This document shows positions 1 to 7,995 of a stretch of 34,214 nucleotides of DNA, piece after piece. A program made the translations under genes and the position numbers. The notes under the pieces are model-generated. The model saw only the letters and a list, made by a program, of their open reading frames with translations, was not told the DNA's origin and made no database searches. Origin of the DNA: Planctomycetota bacterium (GTDB taxonomy: Bacteria; Planctomycetota; UBA1135; GCA-002686595). The stretch covers positions 1-34,214 of the forward strand of contig JADLBP010000149.1 in NCBI GenBank assembly GCA_020847695.1, read 5' to 3'. The stretch's first letter is position 1. The number at the start of each line of letters is the position of its first letter.

Positions 1-825
1 GAGACCGTGTACGCGGCCGAACGCCCGAGCGACGACCCGGCGCGCCCGCCCACGACGCCGGCGCTCGCGCTGAACTTCGGCCGGCCCGACGACGCGCTGG
101 TCGATCGCTGGACGCGCGAGGAGCTGCGCCGGATCGTCGAGAGAGTGCGAGCGGCGCGCGCGACGCCGGTCCTGATGACGTACTTCGACGTGCTGCCGTC
201 GATGCGCTCCGCGAACGCCGCCGCCGAGGACGTCGCGCGCGAGACCGGCGTGAAGCTCGTCGACCTGCGCGCGGCGTTCGCTCCTGCGTTCGAGTCGGTC
301 GGCCGCGACGCGCTCGAGTTCCCCGACGCGCACCTGCGCGCGGTCGGCAATCGGATCCTGGCGCGCGTGCTGTTCAACGCGCTCGTCGAGGAGCGCTTGA
401 TCGACGCCGCGCCGATCGAGGACGTGCTCGCGCCGCTCGCGGACATCGATCCGCGCCTGCCGCGAGTGACGCCGTGGAAGGAAGGTGCTGCGGTGCGCGG
501 TGTCGAGATCCGTTTCCAGCCGGGGCTGCGCGCGCAGCTCCTGTTGGCGAAGCACCCCGGCGCGACCCCGGTGCGCTTCGACGGCAGCGTGCGTCGGGTC
601 GCGCCGGGTCAGGCGACGCGTCGCCTGCCGTTGCACGCCGACGACGCGCTCGAAGAGTCGCTGCGCGACGCCGCGGAGTACACGCTGACGCTGGACGGAG
701 CCGGCGAAGGACGGATCGCGCTGCTGCCGGAAGCCGACGCCGTCGAGCCACTCTGGGCGAGCGTCGCGTTCGTCGACGACGCGAAACGGATCGTCGCGGT
801 CAGCAACGCGCTCCAGCTCCGCTGA
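1..825 (+). CDS. SGNH/GDSL-hydrolase-like protein, 5' end missing
   Basis: The frame is open from the first base, so the true start lies outside the window; about 274 residues are visible. The N-terminal half has the alternating pattern of an SGNH hydrolase: a strand PVLMTYFDV, then VDLRAAF, then FPDAHLRAVGNRILARVL, which resembles block V (DxxH...GN), the source of the catalytic Asp and His. The block I serine (GDS) would lie upstream and cannot be checked. After block V come about 130 residues of beta-rich sequence ending in VAFVDDAKRIVAVSNALQLR, probably an accessory domain. Related enzymes are esterases or acyl/acetyl-hydrolases acting on glycans or lipids; the substrate is unknown. The next gene starts 58 bases downstream on the same strand. 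Confidence 0.55.
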   Translation, partial: ETVYAAERPSDDPARPPTTPALALNFGRPDDALVDRWTREELRRIVERVRAARATPVLMTYFDVLPSMRSANAAAEDVARETGVKLVDLRAAFAPAFESVGRDALEFPDAHLRAVGNRILARVLFNALVEERLIDAAPIEDVLAPLADIDPRLPRVTPWKEGAAVRGVEIRFQPGLRAQLLLAKHPGATPVRFDGSVRRVAPGQATRRLPLHADDALEESLRDAAEYTLTLDGAGEGRIALLPEADAVEPLWASVAFVDDAKRIVAVSNALQLR

Positions 826-883
826 GGCGCGTCCGCGACGAAAAGTCTCGCGCGCAATGGCCTGAGCGCGGCAAACTCTGCGC

Positions 884-1660
884 GTGAAGACCCCCTCGCT
901 GTTCCCCGAGCTCGATCCCGCGCCGGTGCCGAAGGCCAAGCGCATCGCCGTCGACCTGGAGCTCGCGAGCCTGTTCGAGCTCTTGCCGGGCGAGGATCTC
1001 TGGAAGCACGCGCCGTTCGACCTCGCGGTGGTCGCGATCGCGACCGATCGAGGCGAGGTGCGTCACTGGTACGAGCAAGGCGCCGACGGCAAGCCCGGAC
1101 GTTGCCTGACCAAGACCCACGCGCGCGACGTACTCGCGTTCCTGCGCGAAGCGCAGCGCTCGGGCATCCGCGTGTGCGCGTGGAACGGCGTGTCGTTCGA
1201 CATCCGCGCGCTCGGCGAGACCGCCGGCGACTTCGCGCTCGCTGCGGAGGTCGCACTCGACCTCGTCGATCCGATGTTCCAGTTCTTCCAGCAGCGCGGG
1301 TTCCTGCTCGGCCTCGCGAAGGTCGCGGAAGGTCTCGGCATCGAGCAGAAGAAGCTGATGCACGGCGCCGATGCTCCGAAGGAGTGGGCGCGCGGCAATC
1401 ATCAGCTCGTGCTCGACTACGTCGCCGGCGATTGTCGGATGACCGACGCGGTCGTCGCGAAGCTCGAGGAGACCGGCGTCGTCCGTTGGCGCACCGCGAA
1501 GGGCACGCCGGCCGAGGAACCGATGCCGCGCCTGCTGACCGCTCGCGAAATCCTGCGCCTGCCGCCGCCGGACACGTCGTGGATGAAGGATCGGCCGCTG
1601 AAGCGCGAGCGCTTCTACGAGTGGATGGTCCCTCACGCGCGGTTCGAGGTCGCGCGGTAG
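884..1660 (+). CDS. DEDDy-type 3'-5' exonuclease-like protein (DnaQ/PolB exonuclease fold)
   Basis: The protein has 258 residues from a GTG start. Three exonuclease motifs are visible in order: ExoI VDLE (D24, E26), ExoII WNGVSFDI (N101, G102, F105, D106) and ExoIII YVAGD (Y179, D183). Together they give the D-E-D-D metal-binding set with the tyrosine of the DEDDy class. This matches the RNase H-like fold of predicted 3'-5' exonucleases related to the PolB proofreading domain. No polymerase domain is present, so it is a stand-alone nuclease probably acting on DNA or RNA 3' ends. The basic C-terminal 50 residues (LKRERFYEWMVPHARF) have no clear motif. No good Shine-Dalgarno is visible; CAAACT ends 6 bases before GTG and could be a weak -10 of a leaderless transcript. 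The role in the cell is not evident from the neighbours. Confidence 0.75.
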   Translation: MKTPSLFPELDPAPVPKAKRIAVDLELASLFELLPGEDLWKHAPFDLAVVAIATDRGEVRHWYEQGADGKPGRCLTKTHARDVLAFLREAQRSGIRVCAWNGVSFDIRALGETAGDFALAAEVALDLVDPMFQFFQQRGFLLGLAKVAEGLGIEQKKLMHGADAPKEWARGNHQLVLDYVAGDCRMTDAVVAKLEETGVVRWRTAKGTPAEEPMPRLLTAREILRLPPPDTSWMKDRPLKRERFYEWMVPHARFEVAR

Positions 1661-1690
1661 CGCGCGGCGAGCGCGAGCGGGCTGCGCGGA

Positions 1691-1830
1691 GTCTCGCGGG
1701 GCCTCATCGCGTCTCGCGGAGTTCCAACGGGGGTCGCCGAGCTCAGCCGGGAGTCGCCGGGCACCATCCGGCCGCTGCGCGCGTCATCGGGCCCTCGCCG
1801 GGCCTTCAGGGCTCCCGCGCGGGGGAAAAC
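1691..1830. repeat. Degenerate 20-bp tandem repeat, about 7 units
   Basis: Read in steps of 20 from 1691, successive units share a gnctcgcsgg-like first half and a gcctcatcgg-like second half. The units at 1691 and 1711 both begin gtctcgcgg, and those at 1731 and 1751 share gtcgccg. Later units (1771, 1791, 1811) are more diverged. The array fills much of the 279-bp gap (1661-1939) between the exonuclease gene and the FkbM methyltransferase gene. The remainder of that gap shows no gene. Confidence 0.4.
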
Positions 1831-1939
1831 GGCGCCGAAGCCGAGCTTCCGGCCCGCGCGGGCTACACCCGACGCGCCCGCCGGCCGATCGCAGAGCACC
1901 CGCATGCGGCGCAGCGACGACCGCGAGGAGCTTCTCCCG

Positions 1940-2965
1940 ATGACATTGAGAACCGTGGCGCGCGACGTCGTCGTCTCCGGCCTCGAGCTGGTGCCGCTGG
2001 AAGTCTGGCAATGGCTGCGCGACGGCCAGTTCAAGCAGGGCAAGGTCCGCGCACCGCTCGGCCGCCTCGCGATGCGCGTCGCTCGGCATCGTTCGATCGG
2101 CGCGCGCGACGCGTCGTTCCAGATCCCCGACGAGCCCGGCGTGCGGATGACCAACGACGGCTCGTTCATCGCGCGCCAGGTGTTCTGGCTCGGCCGCCAG
2201 GGACACGAAGGTCCGGAAGCGCAGTACTGGCAGGCGTTCTGCAGCCACGCGACGTCGATCCTCGAGCTCGGCGCGAACATCGGCTTCTTCACGCTGCACG
2301 GAGCGCGCGTCGCGCCGCACGCGAAGTACGTCGCGGTCGAGGCGAACCCGGTGTCGATGCGCTCGATCGCGGCGAACCTGGCGTTGAACGGGATCGAGCA
2401 CGTGACGCTGGTCCAACGCGCCGTCGTCGGCGAGCGCACGAGCGACTTCGTCGAGCTCCATCTCCCGGACCTCGAGCGCTCGGCGAGCGCCACCGGCGCG
2501 TACATCGGCGGCGGCGAAGGCATCGATCGGCCGGCGAGCCGCTCGGTCCGCGTCGAGGCGATCGAAGCGCGCGAGCTGTTCGCGGGCGTCGATCTCGTCC
2601 GACTCGACATCGAGGGTCAAGAGCACGACGTGCTCGCCTCCGTGCTCGAGACGATCCGCGCGAGCGAGCCATTGATGTTCGTCGAGGTCCGCCGCCGCAC
2701 GCCCAAGTTGCGCGCGCTGCTCCACGACCTCGCGACGAACTCGGGCTGGAGCGTCCACGCGCTCGCGCCCGATGGTTGTCACCGCGTCGAAGCCTCGGAG
2801 CTGCCGACGATCGTGCTGCAAGAGGCGTTCGGGACGCGCGACGTCGCGCTCGTGCCTCCGTCGCGCACCGAAGCGTTCGCGCGCGGCATGGACGAGCTCG
2901 CGGTTCGCAACGGGTGGTTTCGACGCGCGCCTGCCGCTCAGGCGAGGAAGCCGAGCCTCGGGTAG
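1940..2965 (+). CDS. FkbM-family SAM-dependent methyltransferase
   Basis: The product has 341 residues from the ATG at 1940, chosen because GGAG at 1927-1930 lies 9 bases upstream; an in-frame ATG at 1904 has no such site. The core is a class I methyltransferase: motif I ILELGANIGFFTLHGA (about residues 106-121), the acidic strand YVAVEANP, and the FkbM-type segment VDLVRLDIEGQEHDVLASVLETI followed by LMFVEVRR. FkbM proteins are mostly O-methyltransferases acting on sugars, glycolipids or polyketide hydroxyls. The acceptor here is unknown, and no glycosyltransferase lies nearby. The N-terminal 60 residues (LEVWQWLRDGQFKQGK) are outside the core fold. The 3' end overlaps the convergent DUF1501 gene by 28 bases. 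Confidence 0.85.
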   Translation: MTLRTVARDVVVSGLELVPLEVWQWLRDGQFKQGKVRAPLGRLAMRVARHRSIGARDASFQIPDEPGVRMTNDGSFIARQVFWLGRQGHEGPEAQYWQAFCSHATSILELGANIGFFTLHGARVAPHAKYVAVEANPVSMRSIAANLALNGIEHVTLVQRAVVGERTSDFVELHLPDLERSASATGAYIGGGEGIDRPASRSVRVEAIEARELFAGVDLVRLDIEGQEHDVLASVLETIRASEPLMFVEVRRRTPKLRALLHDLATNSGWSVHALAPDGCHRVEASELPTIVLQEAFGTRDVALVPPSRTEAFARGMDELAVRNGWFRRAPAAQARKPSLG

Positions 2966-4185
2966 CTCGCGCCGAGCACTTTCGACGCGTCGGCGCCGAA
3001 CCAACGCTCGATCAGCGTCGCGTAGACGGAACGGAAGTCCGTCGTGTGCTTCACGTCGCCCGCGTCGAGGTCGACCAGCGACGGGTGCTTGCCGTAGAGC
3101 CCGCCCTTGACCGCCGAACCGAAGACGAAGCACGGCGCCGCGACGCCGTGGTCGGTTCCGCGCGAACCGTTCTCCTTCACGCGGCGTCCGAATTCGCTGA
3201 ACACGAGCCCGACGACCTGCTTGCCGGCCGCGCTCCGCTCCAGATCGGCGGCGAGCGCGCTGAGCCCGCGATCGAGCTGGCGCATCAGCGCGTCGTGGCG
3301 CGTCTTCTGATTGGTGTGCGTGTCGAAGCCCGAGAGCTCGACCGAGACGACGCGCGTGCCGAGCCCGCCGTTCACCAGCGCCGCGACGTCGCGCAACGCG
3401 CCGCCGAACGGATCGTCGGGGTACTCGGTAGTCGTCCGGTAGCGCGCGACCGCGGTGCGGATCTTCTGCGACGACGCTTGGCTGTCGGCGACCTTGCGGC
3501 GCAGGAAGTCGAGGTTCGACTCCGACTTCGAGCCTTCGGTCTCGCCCATCTTCCCGAACGCTTCGACGTCCTGCTTCTCGCCGGCCCAGCGATAGCTCGC
3601 CGGATTGACGAACGCCGCCGGCGGATGCGTCGCGGACTCCAGCGAGTACGGCACGTTCGCGCCGACGTGCACGACGAGATTCGGATCGCTGACGTCGCGC
3701 CACGCAGCCGCGCCGAGCTTGCCGATCCATCCTTCGCCCGAAGCGCGGCCGCGCGGGTCGGCGGTGTGCCACACCTCGTACGACTTGAAGTGCGAGCGGA
3801 TCGGATTCGGATAGCCGACGCCTTCGACGAGCGCGAGTCGGCCGGCGTCGAGGAGCTTGCGCAGCCCCTTCAGCTCGCCGTGCAGCCCCTTGTAGTCGTC
3901 GAGCGGCAGCACGTCCGACTTCGCGAGCGCGAGCGTCGCGCGCGCGGCGTGATACGCGTCGTCGCCGAACGGCGCGACGGTCGAGAGCCCGTCGTTGCCG
4001 CCGGTGAGCTGCACGAGCAACAGCACGCGCGGCGCGTCGCCGCTCGGCGCGAGCTCGGAAGCGAAGAGCTTGACCGCCCCGTCGGCGCGCGACGAAACCA
4101 GCGCGAGCCCGCCGAGCGCGCCAAGGCCGGTGACGAACGCACGGCGATCGAAAGGACTCTCGCCGATCGGAGTTCGAAGGTTCAT
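2938..4185 (-). CDS. DUF1501 family exported protein
   Basis: This is a 415-residue protein. The N-terminus has a Tat-like signal (FDRRAFVTGLGALGGLALVSS), typical of DUF1501 (PF07394). Family hallmarks follow in order: VLLLVQLTGGNDGLSTVAP, EGVGYPNPIRSHFKSYEVWHTAD, GWIGKLG, VVSVELSGFDTHTNQ, VFSEFGRRVKENGSRGTDHGVAAP and TTDFRSVYATLIERW. The conserved D/H/E residues and a fold recalled as related to sulfatases/alkaline phosphatases suggest a metal-dependent hydrolase-like protein, but no reaction is established. It starts 16 bases after the DUF1800 stop, with GAGGAG just upstream, so it is the second gene of an operon. DUF1800-DUF1501 pairs are frequent in planctomycetes and some proteobacteria, which suggests that the two products act together in the periplasm. 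Confidence 0.9.
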   Translation of the reverse strand: MNLRTPIGESPFDRRAFVTGLGALGGLALVSSRADGAVKLFASELAPSGDAPRVLLLVQLTGGNDGLSTVAPFGDDAYHAARATLALAKSDVLPLDDYKGLHGELKGLRKLLDAGRLALVEGVGYPNPIRSHFKSYEVWHTADPRGRASGEGWIGKLGAAAWRDVSDPNLVVHVGANVPYSLESATHPPAAFVNPASYRWAGEKQDVEAFGKMGETEGSKSESNLDFLRRKVADSQASSQKIRTAVARYRTTTEYPDDPFGGALRDVAALVNGGLGTRVVSVELSGFDTHTNQKTRHDALMRQLDRGLSALAADLERSAAGKQVVGLVFSEFGRRVKENGSRGTDHGVAAPCFVFGSAVKGGLYGKHPSLVDLDAGDVKHTTDFRSVYATLIERWFGADASKVLGASYPRLGFLA

Positions 4186-4201
4186 CGCGTGCGCTCCTCG
4201 A

Positions 4202-5932
4202 TCACGAGAGTTGGGCTTCCGGCAACGACAGGATCAGGTGCGCGAGCCGCCGCAGCAGCGACTCGGCTCCGCGCCCGGCGGCGAGCAGCCCGCCGTCGGC
4301 GACGCCGAGCGTCTCGCGCTCCGCGGCGAGGAACTCGACGAGCCCCGCGCGGCTCTCAGGCGTCAGCGCGACCGCGAGCAGCTCGTCGGCGAGCCGTTCG
4401 ACGATCGCCGCGTCGCTCTGCGCTCCGGCGCGCTGCATGCGCACGCAGAGATTGATCGCCGGGACGTAGCCGTCGGAGAGCATGCGGCTCATCTGTCCGA
4501 GCTCGCCGTTCAGCCCCGCCTTGCCCGGCGCGTTCTTCTTCTTGGTCGGCTTGTCGCCCTTCGCGTTGGGCTTCGGCTCGGGCCGCATCGCGTCGTCGCC
4601 GTCCCCGTCGTCGCCCGCGCCGCCCATCTCGGGTCCCATCGAGTCGCCGGGCTCGGGCTCTTCGTCGAGCACCTCGGGCCGCAGCACGTCCTCGAGCTTG
4701 ACCACGCCGAGCAACATGCCCGCCATGTTGCCGCGCTGCATCAACGTCGAAGTCGTGATCCACGCTTGGCCGCCGTCCCAGCCCTTGACGCTCGGCGGCT
4801 CGAGCAAGCGTTGTCCGAGTTGGCCCGCGGCGAGCCAGAGCAACGTCGGCGGCGGCTCGACGGAGAGCCTGCGCGCGCTGCCGACCAAGTAGTCGATCGG
4901 GCCCGCGATCCGCGCACCGACGACGTCGGCCGAATAGAACTCGGGGTCGAGGAAGAGCCGGCGCAGGAACGCGCTGACGTCGTAGTCCTTCGACTTCAGG
5001 AAGCGCGCGTAGTCCTCGACGCGCGCGGTCGACGGCTCGCGACCTTCGAAGTGCACCAGGAGCTTCTTCGCGACCCGCTTCGGGCACGCGGGCTGTTCCA
5101 AGAGAAGCGCGAGGAACGAATCGGGGTCGAAGTTCTTCGTGACGCCGAGGATCGTCTTCTTGCCGGAGTCGTGACGGCCTTTGACGTACGCCGCCTCGCC
5201 TCGCCGCGTCACCCAGCCGGTCAACGCGCGCGCCGCTTCCTTGATGTCCTGCTCGGTGTAGTTGCCTTCGCCGAGCGTGAAGAGCTCCATCACCTCGCGC
5301 GCGAAGTTCTCGTTCGGGTTGCCCTTGCGATTCTGGTTGTTGTCGAGGTACTCGAGCATCGCGGGGTCGCGCACGATCGCCGCGAGCAGCTCGCCGAACC
5401 GGCCGAGGCCCTTGGTCCGGAAGAGCTCGTTCTGCTCGATCATCGCCGCGCTCGAGCGCACGTCGCGCGCGGAGCTCGTGAAGTAGCCGTGCCAGAAGAG
5501 CGTCATGCGTTCGCGCAGCGGGTGGCGACCCTCGAGCATCCGATCGACCCACCAACCGGCGAACTGCGCGAGCTGGCGGCGGTTGTGGCGCTGGACCTCG
5601 TTGATCCGCTCGCGCCGCTCCGCTTCGTCCATGCTCGCGAGCTCCTCGCGATCGGGCCGCTCGAAGCGCTCGACCGAGAACGGTTCGTACTCCGCGACGA
5701 ACCCGGCGAGCAGCTGATCGACGAACGCCTGTTGCCCCGCCGCGACCGCCGCTTCGATCTCCGCGGGCCGCGCGCCGAAGCCGGCGCGGTTGAGCAGGTG
5801 CTCGGCGTTGCGAGCGTTCCACTCGACCCGGGCCGCGGCGAACGTCGTCGCGGTCGGCGGCGCCGATTCGTTCGAGCCTCCGAGCGGAGCGAGGCCGAGC
5901 GCGAGCGCGACGGTCAATACGTGAAACGGCAT
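4202..5932 (-). CDS. DUF1800 family exported protein
   Basis: The product has 576 residues. The frame is open further upstream to about 6550, but the ATG at 5932 fits best: a purine-rich GGAAGG site precedes it and the first residues MPFHVLTVALALGLAPLGG form a signal peptide. DUF1800 (PF08811) hallmarks are AEHLLNRAGFGARPAEIEAAV, RMTLFWHGYFTSS, DPAMLEYLDNNQNRKGNPNENFAREVMELFTLGEGNYTEQDIKEAARALTGW (quoted only as landmarks, in the middle of the protein) and the SVKGWDGGQAWITTSTLMQR segment. A low-complexity acidic then lysine-rich insert (EEPEPGDSMG to PTKKKNAPGK) lies in the C-terminal third. The biochemical role of the family is unknown. It is the first gene of the operon with DUF1501 and is divergent from the UbiD-family gene. 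Confidence 0.9.
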   Translation of the reverse strand: MPFHVLTVALALGLAPLGGSNESAPPTATTFAAARVEWNARNAEHLLNRAGFGARPAEIEAAVAAGQQAFVDQLLAGFVAEYEPFSVERFERPDREELASMDEAERRERINEVQRHNRRQLAQFAGWWVDRMLEGRHPLRERMTLFWHGYFTSSARDVRSSAAMIEQNELFRTKGLGRFGELLAAIVRDPAMLEYLDNNQNRKGNPNENFAREVMELFTLGEGNYTEQDIKEAARALTGWVTRRGEAAYVKGRHDSGKKTILGVTKNFDPDSFLALLLEQPACPKRVAKKLLVHFEGREPSTARVEDYARFLKSKDYDVSAFLRRLFLDPEFYSADVVGARIAGPIDYLVGSARRLSVEPPPTLLWLAAGQLGQRLLEPPSVKGWDGGQAWITTSTLMQRGNMAGMLLGVVKLEDVLRPEVLDEEPEPGDSMGPEMGGAGDDGDGDDAMRPEPKPNAKGDKPTKKKNAPGKAGLNGELGQMSRMLSDGYVPAINLCVRMQRAGAQSDAAIVERLADELLAVALTPESRAGLVEFLAAERETLGVADGGLLAAGRGAESLLRRLAHLILSLPEAQLS

Positions 5933-6037
5933 GGCGAGGTCCTTCCTTCGGCTCGAGCGCGCCGACTTCCGTGGCTCTCGAACCCCCGCTGCGCGGAGAG
6001 GTTCCGCCTCGGACTCCGGTGTCGCCCGCGCGAGCAC

Positions 6038-6043
6038 TATGAT
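6038..6043 (+). promoter_or_regulatory. Possible -10 box upstream of the UbiD-family gene
   Basis: TATGAT matches the bacterial -10 consensus except at one position and would place the RNA start near 6050, about 40 bases before the ATG. No convincing -35 was seen. A second candidate, AAGACT at 6082-6087, ends 5 bases before the ATG and would give a leaderless message. Confidence 0.35.
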
Positions 6044-6092
6044 GCCGCCCCCTCGCGCTCCGAACCCGCGGAGGGATCGAAAAGACTTCGCG

Positions 6093-7898
6093 ATGACCTC
6101 GCCCTCACCCGATCTGCGCACGTTCCTCGCCGACCTCGAGCGCGCGGGCGAGCTGGTGCGCGTCACCGCGGAGGTCGACGCCGACCTCGAGGTCGCCGAG
6201 ATCCATCGGCGCGTGATCGCGGCCGGCGGACCCGCGCTGCTCTTCGAGCGCGTGCGCGGCTGCGACTTCCCTCTCGCGACCAATCTCTTCGGCACCGCGA
6301 AACGCGTCGAGCGCGCGTTCGGGCGCTGGCCGCGCGAGTTCGTCGCGGAGGCCGCTCGATTGCCGGAGGAGCTCGTCCCGCCGACTCTGTCGAAGCTCTG
6401 GGCGAAGCGCGGACTCTTCGGAACGCTTGCGAAGCTCGGGATGAAGCGCGTCGCGCGCGGGCCGGTGCGCGACGTGCGCGCGAGCGAGCCGAAGCTCTCG
6501 CGTCTGCCCGCGCTGAAGACGTGGCCGCGCGACGGCGGGCGCTTCGTCACGCTGCCGCTGGTCTACACCGAGCACCCCGAGCGCAAGACGCCGAACCTCG
6601 GCATGTACCGCGTGCAAATCTTCGACGACGCGCGCACCGGGCTGCACATGCAGATCGGCAAGGGCGGCGGGTTCCACCTCGCGGCGGCGGAAGCACGCGG
6701 CGCCGCGCTGCCGGTCAACATCTTCGTCGGCGGCCCGCCGGCGTTGATCCTCTCGGCGATCGCGCCGTTGCCCGAGAACGTGCCCGAGCTCTTGCTCGCG
6801 AGCCTGCTGCGCAAGCAGAAGATCGCGCTCGCGTCGAATCCCGACGGGCCGCTGCCGCTGATCGCCGACGCCGAGTTCGCGCTGGTCGGCGAAGTGCGCG
6901 CGAACGAGCGCGCGCCCGAAGGCCCGTTCGGCGATCACTACGGCTACTACTCGGAGACGCACGACTACCCGGTCTTCCGCTGCAAGGCGCTCCACCATCG
7001 CCGCGACGCGATCTTCCCGGCGACCGTCGTCGGCAAGCCTCGCCAAGAGGACTTCTTCATCGGCGATTTCCTCCAAGAGCTGCTCTCGCCGCTCTTCCCG
7101 GTCGTGATGCCGGCGGTGAAGGACCTCTGGAGCTACGGCGAGACCGGCTACCACTCGCTCGCGGGCGCGATCGTCGCGAATCGCTACAAGCGCGAAGCGA
7201 TGGCGAGCGCGTTCCGCATCCTCGGCGAAGGCCAGCTCTCGCTGACCAAGTTCCTCCTGGTCACCGACGGCGCCGTCGACTTGCGCGACTTCACTCGGAC
7301 GCTCGAGCACGTGCTCGCGCGCGCCGACTTCCGCACCGATCTGTTCCTGTTCGCGAACCTGTCGATGGATTCGCTCGACTACGCGGGGCCGACGGTCAAC
7401 GAGGGCTCGAAGGGCGTGCTGCTCGGGCTCGGCGAGGCGAAACGCGAGCTCCCGCGCGAGTTCCGCGGCGCGCCGCCGCCCGAAGTGCGCGACGTGCGCG
7501 TCTTCTGCGGAGGCTGTCTCGTCGTCGAAGGTCCGAGCTTCGCGACCGAGCGCGGCGCGGCCGCGCGCATCGCCGCGCATCCCGCGTTCGCGGGTTGGCC
7601 GCTCGTGGTGCTCACCGACGACGCGAAACGCGCTACCAAGAGCGAGATCAACTTCCTGTGGACCACGTTCACGCGCTTCGACCCCGCCGCCGACGTGCAC
7701 GCGTCGCGCGTCGACCTGGTGTCCAACCACGCGGCGTTCACCGCGCCGGTGCTGATCGACGCGCGGATGAAGCCCTGGTATCCGGAGGAGCTCTTCTGCG
7801 ACGACGCGACGGCGAAGTCGGTCTCACGGCGCTGGAGCGAGTACTTTCCCGGCGGTCGCGTCGAGATGGGCGACAGCGCGCGCGGCCACCTCGATTGA
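6093..7898 (+). CDS. UbiD-family prenylated-FMN-dependent decarboxylase
   Basis: The protein has 601 residues, starting at the ATG at 6093, where similarity to the family begins (LRTFLADLERAGELVRVTAEVDADLEVAEIHRRV). Diagnostic segments are GPALLFERVRG, GMYRVQIFDDARTGLHMQIGKGG, LPVNIFVGGPPAL, EGPFGDHYGYYSE (the glutamate-containing active-site loop), FPATVVGKPRQEDFFIG, and LSMDSLDYAGPTVNEGSKG near the C-terminus. UbiD enzymes use prenylated FMN, made by UbiX, for reversible decarboxylation of aromatic or alpha,beta-unsaturated acids. The roughly 600-residue length and the DYAGP...EGSKG segment resemble the menaquinone decarboxylases of the futalosine pathway (MqnL-like) rather than the shorter E. 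coli UbiD. That assignment comes from memory. No ubiX or mqn gene is in the window. Confidence 0.85.
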   Translation: MTSPSPDLRTFLADLERAGELVRVTAEVDADLEVAEIHRRVIAAGGPALLFERVRGCDFPLATNLFGTAKRVERAFGRWPREFVAEAARLPEELVPPTLSKLWAKRGLFGTLAKLGMKRVARGPVRDVRASEPKLSRLPALKTWPRDGGRFVTLPLVYTEHPERKTPNLGMYRVQIFDDARTGLHMQIGKGGGFHLAAAEARGAALPVNIFVGGPPALILSAIAPLPENVPELLLASLLRKQKIALASNPDGPLPLIADAEFALVGEVRANERAPEGPFGDHYGYYSETHDYPVFRCKALHHRRDAIFPATVVGKPRQEDFFIGDFLQELLSPLFPVVMPAVKDLWSYGETGYHSLAGAIVANRYKREAMASAFRILGEGQLSLTKFLLVTDGAVDLRDFTRTLEHVLARADFRTDLFLFANLSMDSLDYAGPTVNEGSKGVLLGLGEAKRELPREFRGAPPPEVRDVRVFCGGCLVVEGPSFATERGAAARIAAHPAFAGWPLVVLTDDAKRATKSEINFLWTTFTRFDPAADVHASRVDLVSNHAAFTAPVLIDARMKPWYPEELFCDDATAKSVSRRWSEYFPGGRVEMGDSARGHLD

Positions 7899-7941
7899 AG
7901 CCCGTCCCGCCCGCTGCCCCCGCGGCCGACCCCCGCCCCTT

Positions 7942-7963
7942 GGACGCGGCGCTCCGCGCGTCC
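7942..7963. terminator. Hairpin between UbiD-family and nitroreductase genes
   Basis: A 7-bp stem, GGACGCG (7942-7948) with CGCGTCC (7957-7963), encloses an 8-base loop. No T-run follows, so it may be a factor-dependent terminator or a chance inverted repeat. Confidence 0.25.
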
Positions 7964-7995
7964 ATGATGGCCGCCCCCCGAGGATCCTCCCGAGC

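Noticed and set aside
1102-1398. Small frames overlapping the exonuclease gene on both strands
   Set aside because: Composition is Arg/Ala-rich with no start signals; the exonuclease frame contains all catalytic motifs.
5933-6550. N-terminal extension of the DUF1800 gene
   Set aside because: The added residues lie antisense to the UbiD-family gene and its upstream region; the signal peptide and Shine-Dalgarno place the start at 5932.
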